Of a stretch of 64,000 nt of DNA, positions 35,501 through 47,922 are shown one piece after another. Position numbers and translations under genes: made by a program. Below the pieces are notes generated by a model. That model did not search any database. It had not been told where the DNA came from and saw only the letters and a program-made list of their open reading frames with translations. The first letter of the stretch is position 1. Each line of letters begins with the position of its first letter. This DNA is from Henricia sp. BOLD:AAB3569. Taxonomy: Eukaryota; Echinodermata; Asteroidea; Spinulosida; Echinasteridae. Location: positions 1,116,001-1,180,000 of the forward strand of contig JBBELK010000517.1 of NCBI GenBank assembly GCA_037783545.1. Direction: 5' to 3'.

Positions 35501-38500
35501 GTCATTGTCAATAATTACTAGCCTGTAGATAAATACATACGTATGGCCGGAATTATAGTTACATGTATGACCCATGGGATCATGCAGGGGACACAGCTTT
35601 GTAACATTATTAAATGACATAACATGCATTTATAGGCCTATGGTTGCTTTATTTGGTGTGATCCTTGGTTAAATCGGCAATCGGAGTTTAATGGCTTTTG
35701 ACTGACACCCCTCAGGCAATGATACATGTAGTTTGTTCTGAAGGGCCATGATTATAAATTGAAAGAGCATCATAAAACAGAGTTAGGGTTAGGGTTAGGG
35801 TTAGGGTGGGGTTCCGTGGCCGAGTGGTTTGGGTCACTGACTCGCAATCACAGGTGAAAACAGGGGGGTGGCGGGTTCGAAACTCACCCCAGCTGGGGTG
35901 CCTGTGCCCTTGAGCAAGGCACTTAATCACACTTGCTCCATCCTTCGGAAGGGATGTAAAGCCGTTGGTCAAGTTTGTACTGTAACGCACTTTGAAGATC
36001 CCAGAGCATTCTTTCGTAAAAAGCAAGGGGATTCCCCGGTGTCTCTTGCTGTTTCTAATTCATCATGGGTTTCCTCACGCTTGCAATGGGCACTTTGGAA
36101 CCAGAAATAAATGTACCAGAAATAAATAATAATAATGCAGTTTAACATATGCAAACATGTAAAACTTCATGTTGAGATACATGTAATATCAGTATCTACC
36201 AGTACGGTAAAGGGAACTTCATCATTTTTGACACAAATATAGGCCTTTGTACACTACGGCCTCTCAACCCGGGTTGAACTCAACCCAGGGCGAACTCCGA
36301 GACCGCTCTTTGTCTTCTTTTTTTTTCAACCCAGCGTCAACCCCAAGATTTTTCAATTGTGAAAAGGCCTGATGTCCATTCTTCACAGAAATTTCGAACA
36401 CATGATTCCCGCCTTTATTCTTATACCAGTAAACCACTGTGAATTAGCATATGACGCCATTCTCGAGTAATACCATTTTCACCAGCGGCCATGACATGGG
36501 TTAAGTTTGCATGTGACAATAGATCTACAAAGTGCCTACTTATCATGCATGATGCACAGTGACATTAGAGAGGTTTCGCAAGGCGACGAATACGGTTAAA
36601 AATACAGATATGATAACGGTAACCGTTCACGTTGATGCACTCACTATACTGGGTTTCGCACTGTGTGACTACGTGCATACATTTCTCTGCTAAATCTGCT
36701 CTGTGCTTGGCTTTGTTTTCAACTGATTTTCCTCACTTTCATGTGGGCATGATTCATTAAATTCGATCGGTATTCATTGAAGACAAAATGCATAAAACTT
36801 ATTAATCCATCACGGAAAAAGCGAAAAATCCGCATAACCGGTATATGTTTTTATGCTACGCGTATGGAGGCCGTTAACCATTATTCACGCGTATGAAAAC
36901 ATGTGTACTACGGTTACGTGTCACGAGAAGCGCATAAAGTCATGACGTATCGGTATCCGTGACAGTGCAAAACCTAATGTAACTGCCCCCTGTCATGGCC
37001 GCCCAAAGTGTTATACGTATGTACCCCGGTATGTACATGTAGCACATCTTTTTTATTACATGTACTTTATTATATTTTTAAGTTATAAAACAAGAAACAG
37101 AAAGTCAAACACAAAGTGCAACAGAAAGTGCATGAAACTTTCAAAATCAAACCTTTTTGATTCATTCAGAAGGCCTGATTCCGTTATTACCAACATCAAT
37201 TTAAAAATCTGGTAACCTTAAAAGGCCATTTTTACAAAAACCGTTACTGTACATTAGAAAACTTACACTTTGGCTTCCTTTATCACAGAAATACCCACGT
37301 ACATGTAGTTACATGTACTGTTTCTGTTTTACACCCCTGCAACGTACAGAATGACATGGTTGTACTGTATACCGTACATGCACTTTTTCCCTCAACATTA
37401 AAGACTGGAAATTTATTGAAGACATACCTGGATTACACGTTTCTTCGCTCATCAGTGCGATTGGTTAATATTACCACATGTACCTTCTGGAGATACTCCT
37501 GTCCAATTTACATTGTAAGTGAATAACCGGCTTTGATAGAGTAGATAAATCCCACCGTATGAAGTATATATTGAACTTTGAATGCAAAGTCTGGGCCTTA
37601 ATTAGTATTTGTCCACCAATATCAATGCCACATGACATAGTTTGGCTGGACTTTGTAAGACTGAGCAAACACATGTTGGAGTGCAGTGTCTGAGCGAAAC
37701 AGCAAGCCATGCGAACGAGTTTCACAGTACTGCAATATATAGTGTGCTTGTGCCAGGTTTTTTGGATGATGTGGTATTTGAACGGAATACTGTGATAAAC
37801 GGTGAAGGGGAAAAATGGATGGTAAAAAAGGAAAGTACACTCCCATTCCCTCAGATGAATCTTCAGCAGATGAAGCTGACACGGTTGATCTACGTGGGTC
37901 GGGTTCTCATCCACCCAAGGGTAGTAAATCCAGCTTGAACAAGGATGGACGCACGTATCACATGTATCAGGATAGTTTGCATAAACCATTTGAGACCTCG
38001 AACACAATTGACCCATCCATGGATATCGATGGTGGCGAAAGTCACGACAAACATCCCTACGATATTTACGACCAACCGAAGCCAGGCCTGCCTCACAAGC
38101 ACGATGTTCAGTCCGCCCACGACAGCGAAACCGCGACCTCTGCGGGAAGCACAGTAATGAGCAAGCTTGCGCTGCAGGATCTGTGGCAACGCATTAAGAA
38201 GTCGATCACGACTTCGTGGTCGGATTCCAGCAGGGGCTTGGGTCATTTCTGTCGAGTGACAAAAGCGTGGGTTTTCTCGCGATACTTCCTCACGTGGCTT
38301 CTTTTGTATTTTGTGGTCGGTCCGACACTCATTACTGGTGAGACTGAGATTAACTCCTGTAGTATATGTGTATGATGATGTATTAAAAACAAGTGCTTTG
38401 GTGTTTAATGTTGTTAAAGGTTGGTATAGGTATATGGTAGGCTGCAGTTGTTCTGCCATTGTTAAACTTCAAGTGGTAAAGTGTACCACAGTAAAGAGTT

Positions 38501-41500
38501 TTCAGAACATGTTTTGTCAAGCGATGTACATGTAGTGTTTTGAAGTGATGTGCTGTTTTTATCCTTTTTTTGTGAAGATTTTTGTTTAAAGTTGCACTGT
38601 CCGATTTTAGGCTGATTTGAGCATCAAAAATATTTTAAAAAGTTAAATTGCTATTTAAATATTTTTCTAGAATAGAAAGTTATCAGCTTTCATTTGGTAC
38701 CAAGAACGTAAAAATCCGTCAAGGATTAATGCCAGTCGATTAACATGTGTTAAGTGGAATGCAAGCGATCGCATGGACCGGGGAGCAGTCTAGGCCAATC
38801 ATTGTTCGTGGGGTACAATGGCGGCCGGCGCGTGGCTTCAATTCTCGTATAGCCAACTACTATTGCATACTTCATCCAGTGTATATAGGTATATCGATGG
38901 TTATGACATACATGTAAATGTACATGTGTACATTGTACATATGTGCACGTACGCGCACATGTACAACATGTGAAGCCCGTTTCAAGAAAAAGGCAGGTAT
39001 CTCCAATTCCCGACGTCGGAAATTTAATTTTTTAAAATATTTTCCGTTACAGAGAAACGTAAGCTTTCTAAATTCGTTTGCTTGTGTGAATTAGTTTTTA
39101 AAATCCTTTCACCCAAACATGGACAGTGCAACTTTAAATGAGAGGATTGTTAGATGTACATGTAGGATATGGAATTCAGTGTTAAAATTCTTTACAACAA
39201 TGTTTGTGCAATGTATGCTGGTATGTACCACCTGTACATGTAATGAACCACCAGGCAGGTGATTCAACAAGGTTTATGGTGCTTGGAGGGGAAAAGAAGA
39301 CCAGCATAAAATAATAATTACCAATGAACAGAAAATATTACCTGGTTATTTAGCATAGGAAAACTCTGTAAAATGTACAGATTTAGGGATGGGAATTTAC
39401 AGCTAATTCAGAAACCGGTTTGCAATTTATTCAAGTGTCAGTTAACTGGTTAACCATTCGGCCGACACTAAAGATTGTTGCTGCTGTTTATAGTCTATAG
39501 ATGCATACTTATGTGCAATGTACACAATACCCCTAGGCCCCCAAAATAATAATTGAACCTTTATATCTAGTCAAACTTTTACTGCGACCACATATAAATT
39601 TATTTTAATTTCATTGAGTCATTACAAATCACCCTCTAAAAACTATTGTAAATTCTCTAAAATTGGGTTTCGTTTAAACGTTCTGCAAAAACATTTTTTT
39701 TATAATGATGTCCCCTAACGTGGCGCAATTCAATAACTCACTGGAAATCCACTCACACTGCAGCAAAATAATCCATCAGCATATGAGGTTTAGAATTGTA
39801 CAGCTTAATCCAGAAAAACAGTCATTCACTTATTTTGGCCAAGTACAAATGACACAAATAATGGAAAAACTTTGACTGATGCTGCAAAAGTATTATACTC
39901 ACGGAAAATTTTCTAAGTGTTCCCTAACATGGCGCACTCGACACCTGTGATGACCATTTGTACGCACGCACCGTGATACAGGAGACAATGCCAATAGGCA
40001 TGTCTGTTACAGGCTCTCGTGATGTATGTAAGATGTCGCATCAAGCTTAAAAGCGAACGGCACTGCCTTCACCTTCCGGTGAATTTCTCCGTATTTTAGT
40101 AATTGAAATTTATGAAGGTACTTGAAAACTTTATTTTAATGTCAAGTGCAACAGATTGTTCATTGTGCCAAGAGAGAGTTGAAATTAAAGTGCTCCATGT
40201 TAGGGGACAACAATAAATGTACACTAGTCAACAGCACTAGTAATAAACATCCACACACTGGCCCATGGTGGCCAGCCCGCAGTGGCCGGCCGGCCAGTCT
40301 TTTTTTTTACCCTGGTCTTGGCCTTGGTGCTCTTTATAAAATTTCCTCAATTGCATTGCATTCGCATTGCTTTCAACTAATTGTTAAATGGATGTACAAC
40401 TTGTATTCTCTGATGCAATTCCCATTGTTTCTGTGTTTTTTGCCAGCTTCCATACTTCGCTACAATGCCTTGTCTGCTGTGTATCTCCTGTGCCTTTTGG
40501 TACTACCTCTCATGCCCAATCCCAGTCGGAGGACCATGTCTGGTAAGTCACTTTTTTGACTGTTTTTATGCAGATTACATTGATCGAGTCGATGCATAGC
40601 ATACATCGACATTGCAACTGGAAGCAACACAATTGATCATTTGCTGTCGGTGTGCGTAGCGCGCTTATCGACATAAATTGATCAGTTGTGCAACTAGCGG
40701 CAACTGAGAACATCCAGTTTTCAAAGCGTGCACATCGACACGGCAACTCAGTAAAGCCTAGAGTACATTGACTTTGCAACTGGAAGCAACTGTTGCTTGC
40801 AGTTGTTGTTGATGTGCGCGCACGTATTCAGACACACACGTGCAACAGACAACAACTAGTTGCAACTACGGGTACATCGACGCAACTGACCCCAACTGGG
40901 TACAACTACATGTAGTTGCCAGAAAGTAGAACATGAGCAACTTGCGGCAACTGGAAATTTTTCCAGTTGCCAGTAGTTGCAAGTACGCGCACATCGACCT
41001 TTTTTAAGCAACTGATCAGTTGCTCACAATTGCCGCGAGTTGCTTCTAGTTGCCAAAAACACCAGTTGCCACTAGTTGCTTCCAGTTGCAATGTCGATGT
41101 ATGCTAGGCCTAAGAGTTGCATTCCCACAACAAATCTCTGGTTGCAAATTACCTGGGCTAACGAGCTAAAAATGCCACTTAAACCGGGTAGCTTTTAGCC
41201 CATATCTGGAGGTGTGTTAATCAAGGTTCTCCGTTAACTGTTTTGTTTGGTTATCAACCTGTTTGACCTGCATGGGATGAGCTGGCCACTACATTTGTGT
41301 GCCTCCAATGCAGCCCCCATCATGGTGCAGGAGTTCAGAGTGGCGCACCCTGCCTCGGCGGCTCTTACAGAGGCTGGTGCAGTCAGCCTTGCCACAAGAG
41401 GTGGTCATACTTGCTACTGAAAATGTTCTTGGCTACCTCAATCTTTCGGTCAGATTAAAAACTTGCGTACATCATGTTTTGATGAGTATCTTTGTTTGCT

Positions 41501-44500
41501 GTGCTTTGTTGATAATAATTAAACAATAGAGATGTAAACGTAATCCATTTTGTCCCTAGCATGTACATGTACATTTATTGGTAATTTGTAAAGACGGACT
41601 GTAATGAACGAATTGATGATTTTGACCCTCAGGAGCAACAGGGGCCTACCTGCTCATATTGCTCATCTTGGCCATCTTAGCATGCCTCACCCAAGCCATA
41701 TTCCAGATTGTGTTGGCTGCTAATTCACCCTATGGACACGGTTGGGAACCATGTAAGTATACATTCTAAAATCCACTTAAAAAGTTAGAAAGTACATGTA
41801 ATGCATAAAAATTGTAATAAGTTTCATCAGGGAACTTACTTGTACATGTTTTTTTAAACTGGGAATCTGTTCTGTGGTAGAATTCTGTAACAGTGAAAAG
41901 ATGGGGTCGTTCCTTTGAGCTCTGTATGATGGGGGAAAATATACAAATATTGACTACTCATCATGAGGATGATGGTGCACACTACTGTCCCGAGGTGATC
42001 CTGAGATGGCAGGCCTGCCGTCTCAAGATCCCTGAGCGGTGGTGCACCATCACCCGAATAAATATTTGTTTTATTGATATTTGTGTCAAATGATTGGTAT
42101 TTCAGGACAAGATTGAGTTTTCCCTGAGAGCCAAGCCAAAATGCACATTGTCCACGTGAACGCAAGCACCACTACTACATGTAAATGGCTTCACGTGAAT
42201 GCCTGCACACTGTCACACACGAGTGTACTGGCACACGCACACGTGCGCAATATTCCGTATGTGCAATATTCCGTACACGCTGGGGAATAGTACTTAAAAA
42301 TGTACTATCCTACAATAGTACTTTTTTTCAGATGCGCACAGAAATGGTTAGACTAATCCATGTTGTGTGACATGCTTTTAACCAATCAGTGAACGAGAAT
42401 CAATGTATGAGGTATATAAAATAAATTAACTCTCCCTTTGATGTTTTATTTCAGGTAATGGAACTGAGGCACTGTGGAGACAACTAGGCTACCAACCGTG
42501 AGTTTAACTATTCAACCAATTTTTTTCTGTACTAGTTATGTCCTGCTGTATGGACCCTTTGCACCGGCGGCCATGACGGGGAGCAGGTTTTCATATTTAT
42601 AAAATGATGCAGTGGACTTAATTTTTGCATTTCTAGATTGATCATACTGCATTCAAATTTACTCTACAGTATACGTACATGTAGGCCAATTCGGGAATTT
42701 ACACTTAATAAATCATGACTAAATCAGGGTAAACGAATATTCTATATTCGATCGAACACTTTGTTAGAATATTCAAATAGTACATTATCCGAGTTGACCC
42801 AGCCCTAAAAACCAGACTTCTTGTATTTTGTAACAATCATTGTCTTTTCATTGCACTTTGCAACCAGGTTGAACGATCTCTCCGCTGCTTCTATCTGTCG
42901 CCTTATCCTGCCTGACGTCGTCGTCCTAATCGTCACAATCTTCGTTTTTGTCACCTGCAAGAAAGTCTTTGCCCCGCCGAAACCCACAGAAGAGTCCCAG
43001 TCCACGGAAGACGATGGCACTGCTGCCGTGGTCGAGCGACGCACTCGGCCCAAGTCCGTCGTGGTCGAGGGACTACAGGCTTTCGTCGCTATGGTGCTGT
43101 GTGCGTTTGCTGCCGTCATTTTACCATCAGCCATTTCGGCATTCTACTTCGTATTGTTTCTCCTCGTCATCACGTGGTGGTCGTTCTATCAATCGTGGGG
43201 TCGTAGGTTCTATCATATGTGCATCGTATGGCTGCTCTACAGCGGGGCACACATCTTTGTGTTGTATCTCTATCAGTTCCAGTTCTTTCAAGAGGTTTTG
43301 GGCATGGAAGAGTTCTTTGCAAGGTAAGAGAAGTGTTTACGAAGGGAATAGATGTGTGTTTGGATGGTTTTAAACTGTACTTTTTAAAACTAGATAGGGG
43401 TCTGTCTTCAGTCTAAGATACACCATATGTTCTGATTGAATTTCGGTGTCTTAAAGGTAGAGTACATCATTTGCAGCGACCCCAATTTATTTTCACGAGT
43501 TGACAAGAAAAACCTTACTAAAAGTGTTAATAACAATGGTACCAAACACCACATGATTTTATTTCAGTCCAAAATGGTATTTTGTGTGATAAATTAACAA
43601 CTGAAGATTATTTTCAAAAAAAAAAACAAAGTCTGGCCAGAACCCTACATGGCTGCAAGTTCCAGCGTTTAGACTAATTTCAAAATTATAGCTTGAATAA
43701 ATTCACTGCAGTGACTACTTGACTTTATCTGACTTGATCGACATGTCTGACTTGACTTGAGACCCAAAGGCAGTTAGACTTGACATTTGACATTTGACTT
43801 GACATTTGACTTGACTTGAGACTCGAGCAGAGGGAGACTCGTTCCAACCTTGCCATGTCGTGAGACATTCTGCCAACCTGTACACACTATAGACTGCCAC
43901 ACTATAGACTGCCACACTATAGACTGCCACACTATAGACTGCCACACTATAGACTGCCACACTATAGACTGCCACACTATAGACTGCCACACTATAGACT
44001 GCCACACTATAGACTGCCACACTATAGACTGCCACACTATAGACTGCCACACTATAGACTGCCACACTATAGACTGCCACACTATAGACTGCCACACTAT
44101 AGACTGCCACACTATAGACTGCCACACTATAGACTGCCACACTATAGACTGCCACACTATAGACTGCCACACTATAGACTGCCACACTATAGACTGCCAC
44201 ACTATAGACTGCCACACTATAGACTGCCACACTATAGACTGCCACACTATAGACTGCCACACTATAGACTGCCACACTATAGACTGCCACACTATAGACT
44301 GCCACACTATAGACTGCCACACTATAGACTGCCACACTATAGACTGCCACACTATAGACTGCCACACTATAGACTGCCACACTATTGATGCTTTATAGAC
44401 TGCCACACTATTGATGCTTTATAGACTGCCACACTATTGATGCTTTATAGACGTCCACACTATTGATGCTTTATAGACGTCCACACTATTGATGCTTTAT

Positions 44501-47500
44501 AGACGTCCACACTATTGATGCTTTATAGACGTCCACACTATAGACTGCCACACTATAGACGTCCACACTATTGATGCTTTATAGACTGCCACACTATAGA
44601 CGTCCACACTATTGATGCTTTATAGACTGCCACACTATAGACGTCCACACTATTGATGCTTTATAGACTGCCACACTATAGACGTCCACACTATTGATGC
44701 TTTATAGACTGCCACACTATAGACGTCCACACTATTGATGCTTTATAGACTGCCACACTATAGACGTCCACACTATTGATGCTTTATAGACTGCCACACT
44801 ATAGACGTCCACACTATTGATGCTTTATAGACTGCCACACTATAGACGTCCACACTATTGATGCTTTATAGACTGCCACACTATAGACGTCCACACTATT
44901 GATGCTTTATAGACTGCCACACTATAGACGTCCACACTATTGATGCTTTATAGACTGCCACACTATAGACGTCCACACTATTGATGCTTTATAGACTGCC
45001 ACACTATAGACGTCCACACTATTGATGCTTTATAGACTGCCACACTATAGACGTCCACACTATTGATGCTTTATAGACGGCCACACTATAGACGTCCACA
45101 CTATAGACTGCCACACTATAGACTGCCACACTATAGACGTCCACACTATAGACTGCCACACTATAGACTGCCACACTATAGACGTCCACACTATAGACTG
45201 CCACACTATAGACTGCCACACTATAGACTGCCCACACTATAGACTGCCCACACTATAGACTGCCACACTATAGACGTCCACACTATAGACTGCCCACACT
45301 ATTGATGCTTTATAGACGTCCACACTATAGACTGCCCACACTATAGACGTCCACACTATTGATGCTCTATAGACTGCCACACTATAGACGTCCACACTAT
45401 AGACTGCCACACTATAGACTGCCCACACTATAGACTGCCCACACTATTGATGCTTTATAGACGTCCACACTATAGACTGCCCACACTATAGACGTCCACA
45501 CTATTGATGCTTTATAGACTGCCACACTATAGACGTCCACACTATTGATGCTTTATAGACGTCCACACTATAGACTGCCCACACTATAGACTGCCCACAC
45601 TATTGATGCTTTATAGACGTCCACACTATAGACGGCCACACTATAGACGTCCACACTATAGACTGCCACACTATAGACTGCCACACTATAGACTGCCCAC
45701 ACTATAGACGTCCACACTATAGACGTCCACACTATAGACTGCCACACTATAGACTGCCCACACTATTGATGCTTTATAGACGTCCACACTATAGACTGCC
45801 CACACTATAGACGTCCACACTATTGATGCTTTATAGACGGCCACACTATAGACGTCCACACTATAGACTGCCACACTATAGACTGCCACACTATAGACTG
45901 CCACACTATAGACTGCCACACTATAGACTGCCACACTATAGACTGCCCACACTATAGACTGCCCACACTATTGATGCTTTATAGACGTCCACACTATAGA
46001 CTGCCACACTATAGACTGCCCACACTATAGACTGCCCACACTATAGACTGTCCACACTATAGACTGCCCACACTATAGACTGTCCACACTATAGACTGTC
46101 CACACTATAGACTGTCCACACTATAGACTGTCCACACTATAGAGTGTCCACACTATAGACTGCCCAACCTGTCCACACTATAGACTGCCAAAGTGATAAC
46201 GTTCGCTTTTGTTACAATGTAGTTGCCTAGGCAATAGCTCTACATGTACTAAACAAAATCACTGGAAACATGTCCCTGTGCTTTGATGCTTTAAGGCCCA
46301 TCTACACGAGCCAACATTTGTTGGCCAACAAGGTCCAATACGTGTCTGACGATGTCGGCCGACCAAAAGTTGGATGGCGTGGACGCCACTCCAGACAACT
46401 AGTTGGTCCGTGTTGGAACATGTTTCTATCGCCCAACTTTGTTGGAGCTTGTCAGAGAAACGGACCAATAGCAGATTAGAATGCCTAGGTCATGCTATAC
46501 ATGTACATGTAGGTACAGGTAGCAACCAACTGCAGTCGAGATATATGCTTGAAGTTGGTCTGCACGGTCAAGCGCATCCATGTACCGCCGAACAAGTTCC
46601 AACTTCATGATGGTCCTTGTTGGCCAACGCATGTTGGCTCGTGTAGACGGGCCTTTAACTGACGCACAGCTTCCATTGCCTTAGGAAGACGAGACATAAG
46701 CACTCAATATTCAAACATGGCCCATATCATGAGCCAACAGATGGGTCTTTTATTGTTGTACATGTAGTACATGAATTGGGATTGTATACAATGTACTTCA
46801 ACTTCGTGTTTACTTATTTTCCCATGACTCCAACTGCCATGTTATTGGCACAACCATCTGTTCTTTGGCATTAAAACACTGGTAAACCCATAAGCCAGTA
46901 TGTGAATAGTGACACATTAATGATTAGGGTGATATATTATTTTCACTTTGTACATGTAGTTTATTTTAATTTTTTAATGATATTGTTGGTATGCCTACAA
47001 AAGAAACAGATATTTCTTAAATTTATATGGTATTAATTATGAAACAATAGGTGCGTTCAGACAATGGTTGTTAGTGAGCACTCGTGAGTAAGCTCGTAAG
47101 TAGTGACCGTGTGGACGCACTTACTTACAAGTTAACAACGGCGATTTAACAACGAGAAATCCTATGAGTAGTGCGCTACTTACGAGCGCGCACCGTTGGT
47201 ATATGGGCCGTGTGCATGCCTGCGCGTCGTTGTTAAAGCACCGTGTGGATACGCGTCGTTGTTAGTGGGACTGTCGTTAACTTTACCTTCGAAGGTACAT
47301 GTAGTGCCCGTCTGAACATGGCTAGTGTGCTTGCTCCAGGGTAAATTTTGGCACAATAGATAAAAATGTTTTTGCACTTGAAAATATGAAAGAGTACATT
47401 ATACCATACGAAAAACAAGAAATATTACCACTGAAAAGAAGATACAAGCTTCACAAAGAAATGGCTTATAAATGGCTGCCACTGTGTTTATTGTCCATAA

Positions 47501-47890
47501 ACTCGGCAAAGAATGATGGTAATTGCTCACTACTTTTTCGTGAACATGTATGACCCTGGAAATGCAAGGAATAGTACATGTATGCAATACTGAATAGCAC
47601 TATACTTTGCTCAGCTTTGAAACAAAATGGCGGTGCCCGTACAACAAGGTATCGCTGCATATTGCCATTCTTTGTGAAGTTACATGTAGTTTCAGCTTTT
47701 CAGTGTCCTATTTCTTGTTCTTTTTAGAAAAGTAACAATGTACGAGTTGCACTTATTTAGCATAATGTCTTTTGTTTTTTGGATATAATTCTCCTTTAAA
47801 GACGGATTACATGATTGGAAAACTTTACAGCATTATATAACCAAAGGATATTGATAAACTGCCTTGTAGAAATTTCAGCCACATAGATGC

Positions 47891-47922
<32 letters not shown>

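Noticed and set aside
37890-38459. 189-codon minus-strand frame
   Set aside because: It is the shadow of the exon 1b frame, with no recognisable domain and unlike any membrane or soluble family.
43715-44406. Long frames of over 200 codons on the minus strand and 182 codons on the plus strand
   Set aside because: They are pure translations of the 15-bp minisatellite, whose unit length keeps any stop-free frame open. There is no homology or start context.
43883-46190. CRISPR-like array, or T7-promoter-like CACTATAG motif
   Set aside because: The repeats are directly tandem with no unique spacers and lie in an animal intron. The CACTATAG resemblance is chance.
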